DNA of 21,473 nt from an uncultured Fretibacterium sp. (GTDB taxonomy: Bacteria; Synergistota; Synergistia; Synergistales; Aminobacteriaceae): positions 1 to 21,473 of the forward strand of contig CALGHA010000156.1 in NCBI GenBank assembly GCA_937915835.1, in the 5' to 3' direction. Each line of letters begins with the position of its first letter. Positions within the stretch are counted from its first letter, which is position 1. The translations under genes were made by a program, and so were the position numbers. Below, piece by piece: positions 15,269 to 21,473 of the stretch. The notes below the pieces were generated by a model. It saw only the letters and a list, made by a program, of their open reading frames with translations, was not told the origin of the DNA and searched no databases.

Positions 15269-15282
15269 TATCTTTCTCCTAC

Positions 15283-15310
15283 CTCAATCATTTTTTCTCA
15301 ATCATTTTTT
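15283..15310. repeat. 14-bp perfect tandem duplication
   Basis: CTCAATCATTTTTT occurs twice in direct succession (15283-15296 and 15297-15310). One copy holds the last codons and stop of the yibE/F-type gene; the other is untranslated sequence before the ppx-like gene. It looks like a recent slippage duplication that left the reading frame intact. Confidence 0.9.
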
Positions 15311-16425
15311 CGTCTCATTGATTCCTGCATAACGAAACAAAACGCTGTTACTGGTATAGTGAATAACAATCCCAAAGTCCCGGCTAAACTCTGGACGATT
15401 TCCTGAGCAATATACGGGTCATTAAGAATTCCTGAAAGCTCAACGCCCGCACTGCAGATTAATATTGCCATCGGTAAAGAACTTCCCATGTAAGCGAGTA
15501 TCAACGTGTTAATCATGCTCCCGAGAACTTCACTTCCGACGTTCAAGCCAGCGAGTAATAATCTATCTAACGGGATATCTTCATCATAATCAACGAACTC
15601 TGACATTGACGCCGTAATCGAAACTCCAACGTCGAGTACAGCACCGATTGAGCCGACAAGTACAGACGCAAGCAAAACTCCCTGCATGTTCAGGCCCGGT
15701 AAAGTTGACGCGAGTAATGCTGCACCTTCTCCGGCAAGTCCTGACAATTCCCAAATACGAACCATCAGAGCACCGCAAAGAAATCCGCATAAAACTCCTC
15801 CGAAACTTCCGAGTAAAGCCACGAGCATATATCTTGCGTGATGGACGACACATAAAATCGTCAACGTTGAGATCATGAATACCGAAGCAATCGCGAGCAA
15901 AACAGGGTTCCAGCCTTGAGAGATTAACGGTATCATTGTGAAGATTAATATCAATATCGAAGCTCCAAGTCCAAGCAAAGCCAGAAATCCCCGAAGTCCA
16001 GTGAGAGCAATTAAAATTGTGCAGACCATCATGATAACTCCAGCAACCGAAGGAACTCTGAAAGCATCAGCAATCGAATACTGAACTCGTCCGTCGCTGA
16101 ACATGTCCCAGACTAATAAATATCTATTGCCGGGCTTTACGTCTAATCCGCTTCCTGAAAGTCTCACGGTTTTTACGTTCATTAATTCTTCTTCGCGAGG
16201 CCCGTTTAAAACTTGCAAGACTGTATCACGTTCAAGCATTTCATAAGATTCTTCGTGTTCGTCCTCAGGAGGAATTATGCTCTCAGGCCCTGCTTCGATT
16301 ACGCGGACGATTAAGGAGTCGTTAGTGTTCCAGTTAGATATAGTAAAATTATCGACAACGTAATAGAATGCCCATGATATTAACAGTGCAAAAATTATTC
16401 TTGCGAAAAGATTTCTACTCCTCAT
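15298..16425 (-). CDS. YibE/F family membrane protein
   Basis: Multi-pass membrane protein of the YibE/F family, whose biochemical role is not established. From the ATG at 16425 it has 375 residues. There is one N-terminal helix (about 8-25), a soluble extracytoplasmic part (about 26-130, ending near YSIADAFRVP), then roughly seven helices. The family block LVGSIGAVLDVGVSITASM is present, as is a second NVGSEVLGSMINTLILAYMG. AGGGG is 7 bases before the ATG; a TTG at 16446 in frame has no binding site. The start overlaps the pseudouridine synthase gene by 11 bases, so translation is coupled. Confidence 0.87.
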   Translation of the reverse strand: MRSRNLFARIIFALLISWAFYYVVDNFTISNWNTNDSLIVRVIEAGPESIIPPEDEHEESYEMLERDTVLQVLNGPREEELMNVKTVRLSGSGLDVKPGNRYLLVWDMFSDGRVQYSIADAFRVPSVAGVIMMVCTILIALTGLRGFLALLGLGASILILIFTMIPLISQGWNPVLLAIASVFMISTLTILCVVHHARYMLVALLGSFGGVLCGFLCGALMVRIWELSGLAGEGAALLASTLPGLNMQGVLLASVLVGSIGAVLDVGVSITASMSEFVDYDEDIPLDRLLLAGLNVGSEVLGSMINTLILAYMGSSLPMAILICSAGVELSGILNDPYIAQEIVQSLAGTLGLLFTIPVTAFCFVMQESMRRKND

Positions 16426-17341
16426 AATTAATCCCCTCAGCTTCAATAAAATTCTTCATGTCATCCGGCAGCTCAGCAAAAAATTTTTTCCCGTCAATCT
16501 CACTCAAAGCCTCATGCAAATTCTCCGGAAATTCAAGGCAATAAGCATGTAAAAGCGGACGAGTTACGTTCTTCATTAATTTATTAGCCTTAAAGTCGCC
16601 GTATTTCCTGTCGCCTAAAATCGGATGATGAATATATGCCATATGAACACGTGCTTGATGAGTTCTTCCCGTCAATAATTCAAGCTCAACGAGTGAAAAT
16701 TTCCCGTTTGTCGCAAGCCGAGTACATTTCGTGATAGCTGTCAAGCCTTCTTCATCAGAAACTTTCACGATATTATTCTCAGCGTCTTTCAACAATGGAG
16801 CCTCAATCATGATTTCTTCCGGAGTTTTTCCGACGACAACAGCACGATAAAATTTTCGGACATTCCGAGCCTTGAAGAGTTCCTCCATTGCGCGCAAAGC
16901 ATCACCGTGAAGAGCTACGGCCAATACTCCCGTCGTGTTACGGTCAAGTCTGTGAACTGCCGCCGGAGTTTTTGTCCCGAACATTGCCCAGACTCGTGAA
17001 ATTATGCTGTCTCCGTTGGGTTCGTCAGGTTGAACGAGCATTCCTGAGGGCTTATTGAGAATGAGAACGTTTTTTCCCTGAAAGATGACTTTGATTTTCC
17101 CCCATGATGACGCATGCTTTATGACTTTCTCGTCCTCTCGTAATGGCCAGCTCACGCTTAACTCATCACCAGCATAAACATGAAATCCAGGCTCACGAAC
17201 TCGCTTTGAGTTTACCCGAATTTCGCCAGTCCGAATTGCTTTCATGATTTCTCCGCGAGTTATCCATTTGAAAATTGATAATAAAGTCCTGTCAAGTCTT
17301 CGGTCGTCGTGATCCTGAGAGAGTTTCAGCGTGTAACTCAT
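16415..17341 (-). CDS. RluA/RluC-type 23S rRNA pseudouridine synthase
   Basis: RNA-modifying enzyme that isomerises uridine to pseudouridine, probably in 23S rRNA. Its 308 residues contain an N-terminal S4 RNA-binding domain (about 12-65, RRLDRTLLSIFKWI through GEIRVNSKRV) and a catalytic RluA domain with the signature VHRLDRNTTGVL, catalytic Asp133. LTGRTHQARVHMAYIHHPILGD is the conserved late block, seen here in the last third. The order S4 plus RluA fits the RluC/RluD branch; the exact target uridines cannot be predicted. Its ATG overlaps the stop of the HD-nuclease gene by four bases (ATGA). Confidence 0.92.
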   Translation of the reverse strand: MSYTLKLSQDHDDRRLDRTLLSIFKWITRGEIMKAIRTGEIRVNSKRVREPGFHVYAGDELSVSWPLREDEKVIKHASSWGKIKVIFQGKNVLILNKPSGMLVQPDEPNGDSIISRVWAMFGTKTPAAVHRLDRNTTGVLAVALHGDALRAMEELFKARNVRKFYRAVVVGKTPEEIMIEAPLLKDAENNIVKVSDEEGLTAITKCTRLATNGKFSLVELELLTGRTHQARVHMAYIHHPILGDRKYGDFKANKLMKNVTRPLLHAYCLEFPENLHEALSEIDGKKFFAELPDDMKNFIEAEGINYEE

Positions 17342-18351
17342 AAATTAATCCCTCGCCATAATCTTCTTTCTATCAACGGCAAATAATCCGTAACCTCGCT
17401 TTGATTATTCAGGGCTTCAATCTGCAATTTCCAGTAACTCAGGCGAAAATCCAAATCATCAGAGGCATTAACGATCATAGCTTCGGGAGTTTCAGGCAAA
17501 ACAGGTGAGCCAAATTCGCGCCGTCCGTGATGACTTACCATGATATGACCGAGTGCGAGCGTAATTTTCTCGTCGAGTTTCTCAATCTCAGCAAGTTTCA
17601 TGAAAGTGTTATAGCCCAGTGTAATATGTTCAATCACGTTCCCTTGCAAAGTCATCTGAGGAACCGGAGAAATTGTGTACGCTTCGAGCTTGCCTATGTC
17701 GTGTAATAAAGCTCCGGCGATGATTAAGTCAATATTAACTGGAACGGCGAAATCTTTATAGTGTCGTGCTAAGTCTCGTGCTCCTATTGCAACAGACACG
17801 GAATGTTCAAGCAAGCCTCCTGTGTAAGCATGATGAAGAGAGATTGCGGCCGGCCAAATCTTGAATTTTTCCCATAAGCCATGTTTGAAGAATACAGCTT
17901 CTACGAAATTTCTTAATTCTTCATGTGAGATCTCAGCGATTAAATTTATGAACGTGTCCTCGAGAAATTCATTTTTTACCGGAGAATGTCTTGCAAAAAG
18001 ACTTGGAGGATTTTCATTCTGATCAAGATAAAATACTTCGTTAAAGTTATATTGAACTTGGTCGCGATATTCTGCAATTTTCCCGTAAATCTCGACGGTT
18101 GAGCCCTCAAATCTCAAGCCGCAATTGTCCGGATCAATCGGGAAATTATCGCCGCCTTGAGTACTTCGCCAGTTTGAAGCCGCCCAAATTTTGCCTTCGA
18201 GATCTCCTGTTGAGTCGCTTAATGTCATTTCCCAGAATGGATTATCATTTCTGTCTTTACGCCGCGTTAATTTTGAGACTATGCCTTTAACGTTGAAGTC
18301 CGAATTTTTAGGGAGCTGCCTGACCTCCCGAATATTTAGAGTTTTTTTCAT
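17338..18351 (-). CDS. YhaM-like OB-fold and HD domain 3'-5' exoribonuclease
   Basis: Predicted metal-dependent nuclease of the YhaM type. An OB-fold occupies about residues 15-110 (NVKGIVSKLTRR, LEGKIWAA) and an HD phosphohydrolase domain the rest. Metal-binding motifs are His183 in LLEHSVSVA, His217-Asp218 in ALLHDIGKLE, SHHG at about 273-276, and Asp298-Asp299 in NASDDLD. The GSPVLPETPEA stretch is characteristic of this family. I chose the ATG at 18351 (337 residues) because AAAGG sits 7 bases before it; an ATG at 18366 has no binding site and would lie only about ten bases from the predicted transcription start. It is the first gene of the long minus-strand array. Confidence 0.87.
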   Translation of the reverse strand: MKKTLNIREVRQLPKNSDFNVKGIVSKLTRRKDRNDNPFWEMTLSDSTGDLEGKIWAASNWRSTQGGDNFPIDPDNCGLRFEGSTVEIYGKIAEYRDQVQYNFNEVFYLDQNENPPSLFARHSPVKNEFLEDTFINLIAEISHEELRNFVEAVFFKHGLWEKFKIWPAAISLHHAYTGGLLEHSVSVAIGARDLARHYKDFAVPVNIDLIIAGALLHDIGKLEAYTISPVPQMTLQGNVIEHITLGYNTFMKLAEIEKLDEKITLALGHIMVSHHGRREFGSPVLPETPEAMIVNASDDLDFRLSYWKLQIEALNNQSEVTDYLPLIERRLWRGINL

Positions 18352-18382
18352 GGAAGAGCCTTTCATGTTAGAAATTTCGTAT

Positions 18383-18391
18383 ATTATATCA
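18383..18391 (-). promoter_or_regulatory. extended -10 promoter at head of the minus-strand array
   Basis: Minus-strand TGATATAAT is a perfect extended -10 (TGnTATAAT), 32 bases before the ATG at 18351. Predicted transcription start is near 18376. It is the first promoter of the array and lies in the divergent gap with dcd. A good -35 is absent. Confidence 0.55.
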
Positions 18392-18410
18392 GCGTGAGAA
18401 ACTCAAAAAC

Positions 18411-18439
18411 TTGCAGCAAAATATAACACGTTCTATTTT
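18411..18439 (+). promoter_or_regulatory. candidate promoter for dcd-nadK-recN
   Basis: TTGCAG (18411-18416) and TATTTT (18434-18439) are spaced by 17 bases and point toward dcd. Both boxes are only partly matched to consensus, so this is tentative. It would run divergently from the array promoter, about 20 bases away. Confidence 0.35.
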
Positions 18440-18475
18440 ATTGATGAGATTTATTACAGGAGGAGAAAATTAGAC

Positions 18476-18997
18476 TTGATACTTTCAGGCTTGGAGATAA
18501 AGAAGCAAATTAACAAGAAAATTTTCATTGAGCCGTTTCATGAAGAACGATTAAACCCTAACAGCTATAATTTGTCGCTTCATGATGAGCTATTAATCTA
18601 CACGAATGAAACTCTCGACATGCGAGCGAATAATCCCAGCGAAAAAGTTTTAATCCCATCAGAAGGATTTATGCTTCAACCTGGAAAATTATATCTTGGT
18701 CGGACAAGCGAATACACACGAACTGAGGGCTATATTCCCATGCTTGAAGGACGCTCATCAATCGGAAGACTGGGCATATGCATTCACGTAACGGCAGGTT
18801 TCGGAGATGTCGGATTTGCCGGTTACTGGACGCTTGAGCTGTTCTGTGTTCAGCCGGTGAGAATTTACGCGGGAGTTCAGATTGCGCAGATTTATTATCA
18901 CACGATTACGGAGCCTTACGAGAATTACACGCGCGGGAAATATCAGAATAACAAAGGTATTCAAGCCAGCATGTTATACAAAGAGTTTGAGATATAA
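18476..18997 (+). CDS. dcd: dCTP deaminase
   Basis: Deaminates dCTP to dUTP, feeding dTMP synthesis; a homotrimeric cytoplasmic enzyme of the dUTPase-like fold. The 173 residues are near usual length. The signature EGRSSIGRLGI (91-101) is present, the catalytic glutamate is Glu121 in YWTLEL, and the C-terminal lid is GKYQNNKGIQASML. Some relatives are bifunctional and also hydrolyse dUTP; sequence reading does not separate the two. The start is TTG with AGGAGGAG 10 bases upstream. It begins the plus-strand group with nadK and recN, 49 bases before the nadK ATG. Confidence 0.93.
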   Translation: MILSGLEIKKQINKKIFIEPFHEERLNPNSYNLSLHDELLIYTNETLDMRANNPSEKVLIPSEGFMLQPGKLYLGRTSEYTRTEGYIPMLEGRSSIGRLGICIHVTAGFGDVGFAGYWTLELFCVQPVRIYAGVQIAQIYYHTITEPYENYTRGKYQNNKGIQASMLYKEFEI

Positions 18998-19029
18998 TTA
19001 TCAATCGTTCATATTCAGGAGAAAAATTA

Positions 19030-19050
19030 TTGAGAGAAAATTTGACATGA
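19030..19050 (+). CDS. possible 6-codon leader peptide before nadK
   Basis: AGGAG (19017-19021) is 25 bases from the nadK ATG, too far for direct use, but 8 bases from a TTG at 19030. That TTG opens a six-codon frame (MRENLT) whose TGA overlaps the nadK ATG (ATGA). This is the geometry of a leader that passes ribosomes to the next gene. It may be chance: a weak GAGAG (19032-19036) also stands 10 bases before the nadK ATG. Confidence 0.25.
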   Translation: MRENLT

Positions 19051-19913
19051 AAGAACTCGGAATGATTGTAAATTTACGTAAGCCCGCAGCTATCGAGATG
19101 GCCAGAAAGTTATTACGTTGGGGAAATTCTCACGGATGCCCGTTCATGCTGCCTCATCAGGAAGCCAGCGCACTCACAACCGCAGGACTTGACGACGAAC
19201 AATGGCTTAAGACTGTGAAACTTGCTGTTGTTGTCGGAGGAGACGGGACATTTTTACGCGCGGCACGTTACGTAATCGGCACGGACATAATTTTACACGG
19301 AATTAATCTCGGACATTTGGGCTTTCTCGCTTCAAGCCGGCCGGATGAATATGAACATGACCTTGAAAATATTCTTAATGACAACTTTGAAGTCCTTGAA
19401 CGTCGAGTGTTAAAGTGTATGCTCTTTCATGACGGTTCACCTTCTCACAAACTTTATGCCCTGAATGATATAGTTTTGACGACGAACGCAATTGCAAGAT
19501 TACTTCACATTGAGATTAGATTTAATCTTGATTTTTTCTGCGTGTTACCGGCTGACGGCGCAATAGTCTCAACAGCAACAGGCTCAACAGCTTATGCTCT
19601 CTCAGCAGGAGGTCCGGTAATTCCTCCGCATATGGACGCAATGATACTCGCCCCGTTGTGTGCTCACACGCTTTATTCCCGGCCAATTTTAGCGTCTGAG
19701 AATGATTGTATCTCGTTAATTCCGCGCGGAGCTTCGAGGGACTTAATGCTTACTCAGGACGGACAACTTGCATATGAAGTTTTTCCAGGCGACAGGATCG
19801 ATATAAAACTTTCACGCTCAAAGAAAATCAGAACGGTGAATTTGCCAGGAAAAAATTATCTGGATATAGTCCGGGAAAAATTGGGCTGGGGTCAGGCGTT
19901 AAACAGTGATTAA
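19047..19913 (+). CDS. nadK: NAD kinase
   Basis: Phosphorylates NAD to NADP; cytoplasmic. From the ATG at 19047 it has 288 residues, standard for the family, and the start MKELGMIVNLRKPAAIE aligns with the usual first beta strand. The nucleotide-binding motif GGDGTFL is at 64-70, followed by INLGHLGFLAS, LNDIVLTT and ATGSTAYALSAGGPV. The frame is open upstream into dcd, but the extra residues are not NadK-like. It overlaps recN by eight bases, and nadK-recN adjacency is common in bacteria, which supports both calls. Confidence 0.95.
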   Translation: MKELGMIVNLRKPAAIEMARKLLRWGNSHGCPFMLPHQEASALTTAGLDDEQWLKTVKLAVVVGGDGTFLRAARYVIGTDIILHGINLGHLGFLASSRPDEYEHDLENILNDNFEVLERRVLKCMLFHDGSPSHKLYALNDIVLTTNAIARLLHIEIRFNLDFFCVLPADGAIVSTATGSTAYALSAGGPVIPPHMDAMILAPLCAHTLYSRPILASENDCISLIPRGASRDLMLTQDGQLAYEVFPGDRIDIKLSRSKKIRTVNLPGKNYLDIVREKLGWGQALNSD

Positions 19914-21473
19914 TTCTCTCAGGATAAACAATATCGGCGGCATAAGTGAAGCAGCATTAATTTTCACACCAGGCTTCAACGTCATAACTGGCGAGAGTGG
20001 AGCGGGAAAATCCAGCGTTGTACGTTCACTTGAGCTTTTAACGGGAAGCAGAGGAGGAGTGAAATTCATTCGTGCTGGAGAAGAACGGGGAATTGTTGAG
20101 GCAGAATTTTCCGGACAAGTTATAACACGTGAAATTCTCAGGACTGGACGTTCGCGAGCAAAAGTTGACGGGGAAAATTTAGGTTTGAACGACTGCGCAA
20201 AAATTGTGAACTCGCTTGTACGTATACAGAGCCAGTTTGCCCAGATGGAATTGCTTGAACCTGAGAGACAATTAGCGATGATTGATTCATGTTTACCCGA
20301 AAAAATCAGGAATGAAATATTTGCAGACTTCCGGGAAATTTTCGACAAGGCCAGAGCCAGCACGAGGGAACTTCGAGCGATAAAGAAGCGTCGAGCCGAG
20401 ATTGAGAGGAAATACGCGAACGCTCGGGAAATATTCGAGTTGATGAAGATTGCCAGACCTGAAACGGGCTTAGAGATGAGGCTTGAGAATGAGATTGCTG
20501 ACCTGACGCATAAAATTTCAACCAGAGAACGAGCAAAAGAAAGCATTGATTTATTAACAGGCGGATTATCCGAACAGGGCTTAATCGGGAATGTCGAGAC
20601 GTGCTTTGAAAGTTTATACGAGTTTATGACTGACGACGATGCCGACGAAGTGAGATTGTCAACGGAGAAATTATACGACGCTGTGAAAAGTCTTGCGGGT
20701 AATTTCGGCGATAATGAAAGCGATGTAAATCTTCGTGACGAAACCGAAGAGAGATTAGGCGCTTTACGAAAACTTAAGCGGCTTTGCAATATTCCCGACG
20801 AGAATGAATTATTGAACTATTGCGATGAAATTTACACAAATCTTGAGTGGCTAGAAAAAAGTTATTTGGAGCTTGAGGAGTTATCGGCGCGTTCACTCGA
20901 CGAGAAAAAGAAAGCTAGCGTCCTGGCGATGGAAATTCGGCGTGCACGTCATGAGGCGGCTGAAAAGTTGACAGTGAGAGTTAATGCTTTGCTCTCGGAA
21001 TTGGCCATGCAGAACATAACTTTTGCGATAAATTTTACGGACTTGAACAAGCTCAATCAGACCGGAGCTGACGAAATAGAATTTATTTTACGGGACGGGA
21101 CACGTTCAGGCCGAGTTGAGAAGATTGCTTCAGGAGGAGAATTGAGCCGGTTGCTTCTGGCGTTGCAATTGTCTCTTCCTGATGAGTGGCTGCCACCGAC
21201 GATTGTATTTGACGAGGTTGAAGCGGGATTAGGAGGACGCGCGGCGGTTTTGTCGGGAATGCAACTGAAAAAATTATCGCGAAAGTGTCAAGTAATCCTC
21301 GTAACTCATGAGGCATCAATCGCGGCACTTGGAGACACGCACATATTAATTCAGCGTTCGGACGGGCAATCTTTCATGAGGGAAATTGACGGTGAAGAAA
21401 GAGTAAGGGAAATTGCGCGTATGCTTTCGGGATCTCCGGACATGGAAGAAGCAAAAGAACACGCGAAAATCTT
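19906..21473 (+). CDS. recN: DNA repair protein RecN (3' end cut by window edge)
   Basis: SMC-like ATPase for double-strand break repair. The frame from the GTG at 19906 runs 522 codons to the end of the window without a stop. Motifs: Walker A GESGAGKSS (29-37), a coiled-coil middle (about 150-350), ABC signature SGGELSRL (409-416), and Walker B VFDEVEAGLGGRAA (about 435-448) in the RecN style. RecN is usually 550-570 residues; the end LSGSPDMEEAKEHAKI resembles the normal C-terminus, so only a few residues are missing and the coiled coil is somewhat short. Differences: the usual HGQH-type motif is QSQFAQ, and the late VTHLPQVA reads VTHEASIAA. The GTG overlaps the nadK stop. Confidence 0.93.
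   Translation, partial: MINSLRINNIGGISEAALIFTPGFNVITGESGAGKSSVVRSLELLTGSRGGVKFIRAGEERGIVEAEFSGQVITREILRTGRSRAKVDGENLGLNDCAKIVNSLVRIQSQFAQMELLEPERQLAMIDSCLPEKIRNEIFADFREIFDKARASTRELRAIKKRRAEIERKYANAREIFELMKIARPETGLEMRLENEIADLTHKISTRERAKESIDLLTGGLSEQGLIGNVETCFESLYEFMTDDDADEVRLSTEKLYDAVKSLAGNFGDNESDVNLRDETEERLGALRKLKRLCNIPDENELLNYCDEIYTNLEWLEKSYLELEELSARSLDEKKKASVLAMEIRRARHEAAEKLTVRVNALLSELAMQNITFAINFTDLNKLNQTGADEIEFILRDGTRSGRVEKIASGGELSRLLLALQLSLPDEWLPPTIVFDEVEAGLGGRAAVLSGMQLKKLSRKCQVILVTHEASIAALGDTHILIQRSDGQSFMREIDGEERVREIARMLSGSPDMEEAKEHAKI

Noticed and set aside
18882..19046. Extension of nadK back into dcd
   Set aside because: The added 55 residues overlap the dcd end in another frame and are basic and unlike NadK; the ATG at 19047 gives a normal-length protein.
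19899..20789. Open frame of 296 codons on the minus strand opposite recN
   Set aside because: It is antisense to a clear RecN coding region. Its product is Ser- and Phe-rich with no recognisable motif, has no ribosome binding site, and is explained by codon bias of recN.
1..21473. Defence system, prophage, transposon, CRISPR or biosynthetic cluster
   Set aside because: All genes but three or four are recognisable housekeeping families. I saw no integrase, transposase, terminal inverted repeats or spaced direct repeats.

Overview
The window is a dense, ordinary-looking bacterial core-genome segment of about 21.5 kb. It has no rRNA, tRNA, CRISPR array, insertion sequence or phage gene that I can see. 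Gene content (FtsEX with LytM-domain proteins, an S41 protease, a short archaeal-type phosphatidylserine decarboxylase, YhaM-like HD nuclease, DUF6625 protein, thiol peroxidase with thioredoxin) and frequent TTG/GTG starts suggest a host-associated anaerobe. My best guess is a member of Synergistota, with Bacillota as the alternative. This placement is inference from gene content and general impression, not a computed result.

Layout. (1) Positions 1-950, minus strand: a thioredoxin cut by the window edge and a cysteine-type glutathione peroxidase, forming a small peroxide-defence operon whose promoter carries a PerR/Fur-like palindrome. (2) 951-1981, minus: a DUF6625 glycosyltransferase-like gene split into two reading frames near an interrupted G-run. 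(3) 2132-6024, plus: gyrA, psd and pssA, tightly packed, closed by a clear rho-independent terminator at 6040-6075. (4) 6116-18351, minus: thirteen consecutive genes with very small gaps or overlaps, in transcription order yhaM-like, rluA-type, yibE/F-type, ppx/gppA-type, unknown 295-residue protein, ftsE, ftsX, M23 peptidase (intact), M23-like protein (degenerate), ctpA, purA, rimI-like, unknown 80-residue protein. (5) 18476-21473, plus: dcd, nadK and recN, with recN cut by the window end. No stretch of more than about 300 bases lacks a gene.

How the genes fit together. The most coherent block is 8149-14297. FtsEX is the ABC complex that switches on cell-wall hydrolases at division. Here it is followed directly by a LytM/M23 protein with all zinc and catalytic histidines, then by a paralogue that has lost two of them (an EnvC-like, probably non-enzymatic regulator), then by a carboxy-terminal processing protease of the family that removes cell-wall hydrolases in other bacteria. 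An unrecognised 295-residue protein precedes ftsE by three bases. Psd and PssA are successive enzymes of phosphatidylethanolamine synthesis, and the nadK-recN pairing is a widespread bacterial arrangement.

I did not find a clearly new multi-gene system. The items most worth checking are the active/degenerate hydrolase pair next to FtsEX, the unknown protein upstream of ftsE, the PerR-like operator at gpx-trxA, the frameshifted DUF6625 gene, and a possible six-codon leader peptide coupled to nadK.
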